This document shows positions 1-5,347 of a DNA stretch of 8,276 nt, one piece after another. The DNA comes from DATHWB01 sp040902855 (GTDB lineage: Bacteria; Actinomycetota; Acidimicrobiia; Spongiisociales; ZC4RG35): contig JBBDWN010000018.1 in the NCBI GenBank assembly GCA_040902855.1, forward strand, positions 1 through 8,276, in the 5' to 3' direction. Within the stretch, counting starts at the first letter, position 1, and each line of letters starts with the position of its first letter. The notes beneath the pieces are model-generated. The model searched no databases and was not told where the DNA came from. It saw nothing but the letters and a program-made list of their open reading frames with translations. The position numbers and the translations under genes are program-made.

Positions 1-53
1 GGGCAGAGCCCGGCCTGTCCCCCCAACGTCGCTTCGCTCCTGGAGGGACAGAT
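1..53 (+). repeat. Element B, copy 1 (left end cut by window edge)
   Basis: Bases 1-53 are identical to 8012-8064, and 1-29 are identical to the final 29 bases of the window. The copy begins inside the GC-rich internal hairpin of the element: only the right arm GCCCGGCC at 8-15 is complete. The second stem is present, with CTGTCCC at 15-21 and GGGACAG at 45-51. Identity with copy 2 stops sharply at base 54. The acyl-CoA dehydrogenase stop codon (minus strand) lies 21 bp further in, so the repeat sits just beyond that gene's 3' end. Bases 54-74 are GC-rich and I recognise nothing in them. Confidence 0.9.
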
Positions 54-74
54 CCCTCGCAGAGCTCGCTCCTC

Positions 75-1307
75 CTAGAACTCGTAGGGGGCGGGGACCG
101 CGCCTGGGTCGTAGCGGCCGATTTCGGCGCGGCCGACCGAGCGAATGTGGACCTCGTCGGGGCCGTCGGCCATCTGGAGCCAGCGACCCATGGCGTAGGC
201 CTCGGCGAGGGGCCAGTCCTCGGTGAAGCCGGCAGCACCGAAGACCTGCATCGCCCGATCGGCGACCCAGGTGAGAGTGCGGGGCGCGACGACCTTGATG
301 GCGGCGATCTCGACGCGGGCGTTCTTCACGCCGACGTTGTCGATCATCCACGCCGCTTTCAGCACCAGGAGGCGCGCCTGTTCGATGCGCATGCGCGATT
401 CGGCGATCCACTCCCGCACAACGCCCTGCTCGGAGAGAGGCTTTCCGAAGGCGACCCGTGCCTTGGATCGTTGGACCATGAGGTCGAAACACCGCTCGGC
501 GGCTCCGATGGCACGCATGCAGTGATGGATGCGGCCCGGCCCGAGTCGAGCCTGGGCGATGGCGAATCCGCCGCCTTCTTCGCCGAGAAGATTGCTGACG
601 GGCACCCGGACCCGGTCGTAGTGGACCTGAGGGTGCCCTCCCCGGTCGTGGTAGCCGAAGACGGAGGGGTCGCGTTCGACGGTGACTCCGTCCGCGTCCA
701 TCGGCACGATCACCATCGACTGCTGGTGGTAGGGGTCGGCGTCCGGGTTGGTGATACCCATGACGATCGCCACCTTGGCACGAGGGTTGCCGGCCCCGGA
801 CGAGAACCACTTGCGGCCTGTCACGACGTAGTGGTCGCCGTCACGTTCGATCCGGGTGCGGATGTTGCGGGCATCGGACGACGCCACATCCGGTTCCGTC
901 ATCCCGAAACAGGAGCGGATCTCGCCTTCGAGCAGCGGGTGCAGCCAGCGCTCTTTCTGTTCGGCGGTACCGAACATGTGGAAGATCTCCATGTTGCCGG
1001 TGTCGGGTGCCGAACAGTTCATCGACTCCGGGGCGAGTTGGACGCTGCGTCCGGAGATCTCGGCCAGCGGGGCGTATTCGAGCACCGACAGCCCGGCACC
1101 GTGCTCGTCATCCGGCAGGAACAAGTTCCACAGCCCGCGCGAGCGGGCCTCGGTCTTGAGCTCTTCGATGACGGGCGGATGCGAGTACGGCCCGAGTTCG
1201 GCGAGCTGCGCCCGGTACACGGGCTCGGCGGGGTAGACGTGGGTGTCCATGAAGTCGAGGAGCCGCGACCGATGCTCTTCGACCTTGGGGGTGTAGGCGA
1301 AGTCCAT
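75..1307 (-). CDS. Acyl-CoA dehydrogenase, ACAD10/ACAD11-like
   Basis: FAD-dependent flavoenzyme that introduces a 2,3 double bond into an acyl-CoA; cytoplasmic, with electrons expected to pass to ETF. The 410 residues cover the whole family fold: N-terminal helical domain (about 1-130), middle beta domain (about 131-245, with CFGMTEPDVASSDA at 133-146 and KWFSSGAGNP at 166-175), and C-terminal helical domain. Segments MNCSAPDTGNME (96-107), RLGPGRIHHCMR (254-265) and ADGPDEVH (380-387) strongly recall mammalian ACAD11 and the ACAD domain of ACAD10, a subgroup tied to 4-hydroxy and unusual fatty acids. At the position of the MCAD catalytic Glu there is Asp381, and the alternative isovaleryl-CoA-dehydrogenase-type Glu site is replaced by glycine. 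No aminoglycoside-phosphotransferase-like kinase partner lies in the window. The ATG start has no good Shine-Dalgarno but has TAGGTT 6 nt upstream. The gene follows the M50 protease gene by 27 bp. Substrate is not deducible. Confidence 0.93.
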   Translation of the reverse strand: MDFAYTPKVEEHRSRLLDFMDTHVYPAEPVYRAQLAELGPYSHPPVIEELKTEARSRGLWNLFLPDDEHGAGLSVLEYAPLAEISGRSVQLAPESMNCSAPDTGNMEIFHMFGTAEQKERWLHPLLEGEIRSCFGMTEPDVASSDARNIRTRIERDGDHYVVTGRKWFSSGAGNPRAKVAIVMGITNPDADPYHQQSMVIVPMDADGVTVERDPSVFGYHDRGGHPQVHYDRVRVPVSNLLGEEGGGFAIAQARLGPGRIHHCMRAIGAAERCFDLMVQRSKARVAFGKPLSEQGVVREWIAESRMRIEQARLLVLKAAWMIDNVGVKNARVEIAAIKVVAPRTLTWVADRAMQVFGAAGFTEDWPLAEAYAMGRWLQMADGPDEVHIRSVGRAEIGRYDPGAVPAPYEF

Positions 1308-1313
1308 ACCCGC

Positions 1314-1319
1314 AACCTA
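1314..1319 (-). promoter_or_regulatory. Possible leaderless -10 box of the acyl-CoA dehydrogenase gene
   Basis: Read on the minus strand, TAGGTT lies exactly 6 nt before the ATG, inside the 27-bp gap after the M50 stop codon. TAnnnT at this distance is the typical layout of actinobacterial leaderless promoters, where transcription starts at the start codon. It suggests that this gene can be transcribed independently of the protease gene. I see no convincing -35 box. A short motif like this can occur by chance. Confidence 0.4.
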
Positions 1320-1334
1320 CCCCTCTGTCCGACG

Positions 1335-2048
1335 TCAGTCGTCGCCGAAGAGCGTGAATGGTGTCTCCGGTTCGGCCGGGCGGGGAGCCGCCGCTTTCGG
1401 TCGGGAAGCCCCCCAGCGTCGGAACTCGTCCACAAGGATGAAGACGGCGAACAACGCCGCGATGACGTAACCCCTGGTGAAGGCGAACCACCCTCCGATG
1501 ATCGTGACGGCAGGGAAGACGACATCGGCGATGCGCTCCCCTTTCCGTCCGAGCAGAGCCTGCATGCTGCCCAGGAAGATGTGGCCGCCGTCGAGGGGCC
1601 GGATGGGCAGCCAGTTCAAGACGCCCCACAGGATGTTGACCTGCCAGAAGCTTTCGAGCGCGAAGTCGAGCACCCGTGGCGTATCGGCCACGAGATCATT
1701 CTGGAGTGCGAAGTAGACGAGCCCGCCGAGCACGAATCCGACCGAGGATCCGGCCGCGGCGACGACGACCCGACGCCAGGGGCTGATCGGTCGGGAAGTA
1801 GCCCACCGGGTGAAGCCGCCCAGGGCGTACAGGGTCATGTCCACCTGGGCGCCGAACCGGCGCGCCACGACGGCGTGTCCCAGCTCGTGGGCGACGACGG
1901 AGACGGCGACGACTCCAAGCCACGCCGCCAGGAACGGCCAACTCTCCGATCTGCCCAGCACGTCGAGCGGGAACGGGAAGATGATCGCTGCCACCAGCCA
2001 GAACGACCAGCGGATGTGAATCGGGATGCCGAGAATGGAGAACCGCAC
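1335..2048 (-). CDS. M50 family site-2-type intramembrane metalloprotease
   Basis: Predicted zinc protease cutting within or near the membrane. The 237-residue protein has the HExxH motif HELGH at 54-58 (ligands His54 and His58, catalytic Glu55) and the second family motif NWLPIRPLDGG at 145-155, whose Asp153 is the third zinc ligand. About six hydrophobic segments are visible (roughly 12-28, 38-60, 92-115, 130-150, 172-190, 193-208). The C-terminal tail is short, Pro/Ala-rich and ends acidic. There is no PDZ insertion or CBS domain, so it belongs with the compact, SpoIVFB-like or uncharacterised members rather than RseP/Rip1. The start is GTG at 2046-2048, with AGGA 7 nt upstream; this also forms TAGGAT 6 nt upstream. 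No anti-sigma factor or other obvious substrate is encoded nearby, so the physiological target is unknown. It is divergent from the M20 gene. Confidence 0.9.
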   Translation of the reverse strand: MRFSILGIPIHIRWSFWLVAAIIFPFPLDVLGRSESWPFLAAWLGVVAVSVVAHELGHAVVARRFGAQVDMTLYALGGFTRWATSRPISPWRRVVVAAAGSSVGFVLGGLVYFALQNDLVADTPRVLDFALESFWQVNILWGVLNWLPIRPLDGGHIFLGSMQALLGRKGERIADVVFPAVTIIGGWFAFTRGYVIAALFAVFILVDEFRRWGASRPKAAAPRPAEPETPFTLFGDD

Positions 2049-2050
2049 GA

Positions 2051-2106
2051 GACGATCCTACGAGGGCCTCGGAGTTGGGCGTTGGCGGCGAGGGCGCCGG
2101 ATCGTC
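2051..2106. promoter_or_regulatory. 8-bp inverted repeat spanning the divergent promoter region
   Basis: GACGATCC at 2051-2058 is the exact reverse complement of GGATCGTC at 2099-2106, separated by 40 bp. The arms lie at the two ends of the 71-bp gap between the M50 and M20 genes. The left arm overlaps the candidate -10 box of M50 and the right arm touches that of M20. This suits a shared operator bound at two sites, but no regulator is identified and an 8-bp match may be coincidental. Confidence 0.35.
2055..2060 (-). promoter_or_regulatory. TAGGAT box before the M50 gene (leaderless -10 or Shine-Dalgarno)
   Basis: On the minus strand TAGGAT ends 6 nt before the GTG start. It fits TAnnnT of a leaderless promoter, but its AGGA core could equally act as a Shine-Dalgarno sequence 7 nt from the start. 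The two readings make opposite predictions about a 5' leader. Its inner edge overlaps the left arm of the 8-bp inverted repeat in this intergenic region. Confidence 0.4.
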
Positions 2107-2111
2107 ATACT
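2082..2111 (+). promoter_or_regulatory. Candidate promoter of the M20-nucS-trmL operon
   Basis: TTGGCG at 2082-2087 (four of six matches to TTGACA) and CATACT at 2106-2111 (four of six matches to TATAAT, with the key A2 and T6 present) are separated by 18 bp. The -10 box ends 8 nt before the ATG at 2120, so a transcript would be leaderless or nearly so. No Shine-Dalgarno sequence is visible, which agrees with this. Confidence 0.4.
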
Positions 2112-2119
2112 CGCCGATC

Positions 2120-3454
2120 ATGGACACCACTCAACTGACCGCAGCCGTCGACGACCATTTCGAGGAGATGCGAGGGGTTCTCGAAGACCTCATTCGGATC
2201 CCGTCCGTCTCGGCACCCGGTTATCCGACGGCCGAAGTCCGGCGCTCCGCCGAGCACGTCGCGAATCTCCTCCGTGCTGAAGGGGCGTCCGGTGTGCGGT
2301 TGTTGGAGATGGAGGGGGCCCACCCGGCCATCTACGGCGAGGTTGCCGGTCCACAGGGCGCGCCAACGGTTCTGCTCTACGCCCACCACGACGTCCAGCC
2401 TCCCGGACCGGCAGACGAGTGGGAGACCAGCCCATTCGAGCCGTTCGAACGAGATGGGCGGTTGTTCGGGCGCGGTTCGAGCGACGACAAGTCCGGTGTG
2501 GTCATGCATCTCGGCACTCTGCGGGCGTTCGGCGGTGCTCCCCCTGTGACCCTGAAGATCTTCATCGAGGGCGAGGAGGAGATCGGTTCGGCCCACCTGT
2601 CCGACTTTCTGGCGGAACACTCCGAACTCCTCAGAGCCGACGTGATCGTCATCGCCGACGCCGGAATCTGGCGGGTGGGGACACCCGGTCTGACGACGAG
2701 CCTGCGCGGCCTTGCCGCCTGCGTGGTCGAGGTCCGAACCGCCGCCAACGCGGTCCATTCCGGTCAGTTCGGTGGAGTCTTCCCGGATGCCATCACCGCT
2801 CTTGCCCGACTGCTCGCAACTCTTCACGATGAGGTCGGCAACGTGGCGGTGGCGGGACTCGCCTCCTTCGACCGGGACGAACTCGACCTGACGGAACAAG
2901 AGATCAGAGAGATCATGGGAACCCCGCCCGGTCTCCAGCAGATCGGAACGGGCGGTCTCGCTTCCCGCATGTGGACCAAGCCGGCCATCTCGGTACTCGC
3001 TTTTGACGCGCCCCGAGTGGCGGAGGCGATCAACCAGTTGGTCCCGGTGGCATCGGCGAAAGTCAGCCTCCGGATCCCTCCCGGCCAGGATGCAGGGGCG
3101 GCGCTCGAGGCTCTCCGCATCCATCTTCTGGATCACGCGCCGTGGGGTGTGGATGTGATGGTCGCCGGACTGGAGAAGGGTTCGGCGTTCCAACTGGCCA
3201 CATCGGGTCCGGCTGCCGAAGCCTGGAAGGACGCCATGCAGGCGGTGTGGGGCACCGAGCCGGTCGAGATGGGGGCGGGCGGGTCGATTCCTTTCGTCGC
3301 CGACTTCGCCGAACTGTTCCCCGAGGCGACGATCCTCCTGACCGGCTCGGGGGATCCGACGTCGGCAGTCCACGCCCCGAACGAAAGTCAGGATCTGGGC
3401 GAGCTGCGCAATTCGATCCTCGCCCAGGTGCTTGCGATCGCCGCCCTCGGCTGA
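2120..3454 (+). CDS. M20 family metallopeptidase, CNDP dipeptidase-like
   Basis: Predicted cytoplasmic two-metal peptidase that hydrolyses dipeptides or related amide bonds. The 444-residue protein has the full M20 set: His89 and Asp91 in YAHHDVQPP, bridging Asp122 in GRGSSDDKSG (117-126), general base Glu153 and ligand Glu154 in EGEEEIGS (150-157), Asp180 in IADAG, His213 in VHSGQFGG (inserted dimerisation domain, about 195-350) and His418 in AVHAPNE (417-422). This order and spacing match carnosinase-type dipeptidases (Dug1/CNDP) better than ArgE or DapE. The ATG at 2120 is preferred over an in-frame start 45 bp upstream, because homology begins with MDTTQLTAAVDDHFEEM and the upstream stretch holds the promoter signals. 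It lacks a signal peptide. Its TGA overlaps the nucS ATG by one base, implying translational coupling. Exact substrate cannot be read from sequence. Confidence 0.92.
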   Translation: MDTTQLTAAVDDHFEEMRGVLEDLIRIPSVSAPGYPTAEVRRSAEHVANLLRAEGASGVRLLEMEGAHPAIYGEVAGPQGAPTVLLYAHHDVQPPGPADEWETSPFEPFERDGRLFGRGSSDDKSGVVMHLGTLRAFGGAPPVTLKIFIEGEEEIGSAHLSDFLAEHSELLRADVIVIADAGIWRVGTPGLTTSLRGLAACVVEVRTAANAVHSGQFGGVFPDAITALARLLATLHDEVGNVAVAGLASFDRDELDLTEQEIREIMGTPPGLQQIGTGGLASRMWTKPAISVLAFDAPRVAEAINQLVPVASAKVSLRIPPGQDAGAALEALRIHLLDHAPWGVDVMVAGLEKGSAFQLATSGPAAEAWKDAMQAVWGTEPVEMGAGGSIPFVADFAELFPEATILLTGSGDPTSAVHAPNESQDLGELRNSILAQVLAIAALG

Positions 3455-4113
3455 TGCGGCTGGTCGTCGCCGAGTGCACGGTGGATTACGCCGGACGGCT
3501 GACAGCCCACCTTCCGCGGGCGACTCGCCTGATCATGGTGAAAGCCGACGGCTGTGTCGCCATTCACGCAGACGGCGGGGCGTACAAGCCGCTCAACTGG
3601 ATGAACTCTCCCAACACGATCTCCGAGTCCGAGGGCGTCTGGGAGGTCACGAACCCAAAGGGCGAGCGGCTCGTCATCACCTTCCACGAGATCCTCGTCG
3701 ACACCTCGCACGACCTTGGGGTGGACCCCGGACTACAGAAGGACGGGGTGGAAGCGCACCTGCAGGCGCTGTTGGCAGAACGTCCGTGGGTGCTGGAGGA
3801 GGGTCTCGTATTGGTGCGCCGCGAATATCCGACGGACATCGGCCCCGTCGACCTGTTGTGCTCGGACGCCGACGGGAGATTGGTCGCCGTCGAGATCAAA
3901 CGGCGCGCCGAGATCGACGGGGTCGAACAGCTCACCCGCTACCTCCAGCGGCTGGAACTGGACAGCAGGTTGGCGCCTGTGCGGGGGATCCTTGCCGCCC
4001 AATCGGTCACGCCGCAGGCGAGAACCCTGGGCGAGTCGCGGGGCATCTTCGTGATCGAGGTCGACTACGACGGGCTCCGCGAGATCGAATCCGACGACCT
4101 GACCCTGTTCTGA
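3454..4113 (+). CDS. nucS: Mismatch-specific endonuclease NucS/EndoMS
   Basis: Endonuclease of the non-canonical mismatch repair pathway that replaces MutS/MutL in most Actinobacteria and many Archaea; it makes a double-strand cut at certain base mismatches left by replication. The 219-residue length fits the family (mycobacterial NucS is about 223). The N-terminal DNA-binding/dimerisation half includes YKPLNWMNSP at 44-53. The C-terminal RecB-like nuclease domain holds Asp133 (GPVD) and Glu147-x-Lys149 (EIK), with the same 14- and 2-residue spacing as the D/E/K triad of archaeal NucS. The protein ends in DDLTLF, resembling the C-terminal beta-clamp-binding motif known to activate actinobacterial EndoMS. 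The ATG at 3454 overlaps the preceding TGA (TGATG); no Shine-Dalgarno is visible, so coupled reinitiation is likely. The in-frame extension upstream lies inside the M20 gene and is not part of the protein. Confidence 0.95.
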   Translation: MRLVVAECTVDYAGRLTAHLPRATRLIMVKADGCVAIHADGGAYKPLNWMNSPNTISESEGVWEVTNPKGERLVITFHEILVDTSHDLGVDPGLQKDGVEAHLQALLAERPWVLEEGLVLVRREYPTDIGPVDLLCSDADGRLVAVEIKRRAEIDGVEQLTRYLQRLELDSRLAPVRGILAAQSVTPQARTLGESRGIFVIEVDYDGLREIESDDLTLF

Positions 4114-4114
4114 A

Positions 4115-4588
4115 GTGTTCCACGTCGTCCTCTTCCACCCCGAGATCCCGCCGAACACGGGCAACGCCATGCGGCTGGCGGCCAATACCGGCGCCACACT
4201 CCACCTGATCGAACCTCTTGGGTTCGACATGGACGACGCCAAGCTGCGACGGGCGGGGATGGACTACCGGGACCGGGCGACGGTCCATCGCCACGCCGAT
4301 CTCGACGCCTGGTTCGATGCAGTGCGTCCGGCCAGAGTGTTCGCACTGGCGAAATCCGGGACGACGCGGTACGACCGCGTCGTCTTCCAGACGGGTGACG
4401 CGCTCCTGTTCGGCCCCGAGTCGGTCGGCCTGCCCCCCGACGTCCTCGTCGACCCTCGCCTCACCGATGTCCTCACGATCCCGATGCGACCGGGAGTCCG
4501 CTCCCTGAACCTGTCGAACTCTGTCGCCCTCGTCGTCTACGAAGCGTGGCGACAGGCCGGGTTCGACGGGTCAGAGCGACCTCGCTAG
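4115..4588 (+). CDS. trmL: tRNA (cytidine(34)-2'-O)-methyltransferase TrmL
   Basis: SPOUT-class, SAM-dependent enzyme that 2'-O-methylates the wobble base (C34 or modified U34) of tRNA-Leu isoacceptors. The 157-residue protein has the same length as E. coli TrmL and matches it throughout: HPEIPPNTGNAMRLAANTG at 8-26, EPLGF at 33-37, LRRAGMDY at 44-51, LFGPESVGLP at 98-107, and the knot-forming SAM site IPMRPGVRSLNLSNSV at 122-137 followed by VVYEAWRQ at 140-147. It is a minimal catalytic domain without an added RNA-binding domain, as usual for TrmL. The start is GTG at 4115, one base after the nucS stop, and alignment with the family (MFHVVLFHPEIPP) supports it. It is the last gene of the M20-nucS-trmL run; no terminator-like hairpin lies in the 27 bp that follow. 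Confidence 0.95.
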   Translation: MFHVVLFHPEIPPNTGNAMRLAANTGATLHLIEPLGFDMDDAKLRRAGMDYRDRATVHRHADLDAWFDAVRPARVFALAKSGTTRYDRVVFQTGDALLFGPESVGLPPDVLVDPRLTDVLTIPMRPGVRSLNLSNSVALVVYEAWRQAGFDGSERPR

Positions 4589-4602
4589 TCCGGCGAGATT
4601 CC

Positions 4603-4608
4603 TAGCCT
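4603..4608 (+). promoter_or_regulatory. Possible leaderless -10 box of the ABC transporter operon
   Basis: TAGCCT lies 7 nt before the GTG start of the ATPase gene, in the 27-bp gap after trmL. The position fits a leaderless actinobacterial promoter. I see neither a Shine-Dalgarno sequence nor a clear -35 box. It hints that the transporter genes have their own transcript despite closeness to trmL. Confidence 0.35.
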
Positions 4609-4615
4609 TTGCCCG

Positions 4616-5347
4616 GTGACGATCGACATCGCGGCCCGGGCCGTCGGCGCAACCAAGGTGTACGGCTCCGGACCGACGGCCGTGACTGCTCTCGACGGCG
4701 TGGACGCCCAGTTCCCGAAGGGCGACTTCACGGCGATCATGGGCCCGTCCGGTTCGGGAAAGTCCACCCTCCTGCACTGCCTGGCAGGTCTCGACTCGCT
4801 CACGTCCGGGCAGGTGTTCCTCGGGGACACCGACCTCGGATCACTCAAGGATGACGACCTGACGCGACTTCGGCGGGACCGAATGGGATTCGTGTTCCAG
4901 GCGTTCAATCTGGTTCCGACCCTCGACGCCAGGGAGAACATCACCCTGCCTGCGGCGATCGCCGGTCGCCGTCCGGACAGTGCCTGGTTTGACGAGGTGA
5001 TCGGAGTGCTCGAACTCGGCGACCGTCTCGACCACCGTCCGTCGGAGCTGTCCGGCGGCCAGCAGCAGCGAGTGGCCGTCGCCCGGGCGCTGGTCGGGCG
5101 ACCCGAGATCGTCTTCGCCGACGAGCCGAGCGGCAACCTCGACACACGCAGCGGGGCCCAACTTCTCGGGTTCCTCCGGTCGGCAGTCGACTCTTTCGGG
5201 CAGTCGGTGGTGATGGTCACCCATGACGCCAGCGCCGCCTCGTACGCGGACCGCGTCCTGTTCCTCAGCGACGGCCGGGTCGTCGACGATCTGGCCGGGC
5301 CCACCGTCGAAACGGTGCTCGACCGGATCAAGCTGCTCGACGGCTGA
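4616..5347 (+). CDS. ABC transporter ATP-binding protein, MacB/LolD type
   Basis: Cytoplasmic ATPase that drives the FtsX-family permease encoded next to it. In 243 residues it carries a complete nucleotide-binding domain: Walker A GPSGSGKST at 43-51, Q-loop Gln95 (FVFQAFNLVP), signature LSGGQQQR at 145-152, Walker B IVFADEP at 165-171 with Glu170, D-loop SGNLD at 172-176, and switch His203 (VTHD). The AFNLVPTLDARENI stretch (96-109) and the SGNLD form are typical of the MacB/LolD/FtsE group, which act on lipoproteins, peptides or envelope partners rather than as classical importers. The GTG start at 4616 gives MTIDIAARAVGATKVYG, right at the usual N-terminus. Its TGA overlaps the permease ATG by one base (TGATG), implying 1:1 coupled translation. 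The substrate is unknown. Confidence 0.93.
   Translation: MTIDIAARAVGATKVYGSGPTAVTALDGVDAQFPKGDFTAIMGPSGSGKSTLLHCLAGLDSLTSGQVFLGDTDLGSLKDDDLTRLRRDRMGFVFQAFNLVPTLDARENITLPAAIAGRRPDSAWFDEVIGVLELGDRLDHRPSELSGGQQQRVAVARALVGRPEIVFADEPSGNLDTRSGAQLLGFLRSAVDSFGQSVVMVTHDASAASYADRVLFLSDGRVVDDLAGPTVETVLDRIKLLDG

Noticed and set aside
2075..2119. Upstream start for the M20 peptidase
   Set aside because: The extra 15 residues do not resemble family N-termini and would overlay the candidate promoter; the ATG at 2120 fits better.
147..2138. Very long plus-strand open frame (663 codons) antisense to the dehydrogenase and M50 genes
   Set aside because: It lies opposite two clear genes with complete family motifs, its product is low-complexity and rich in Asp, Gly, Arg and Pro, and it spans their junction. 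It is a high-GC codon-usage shadow.
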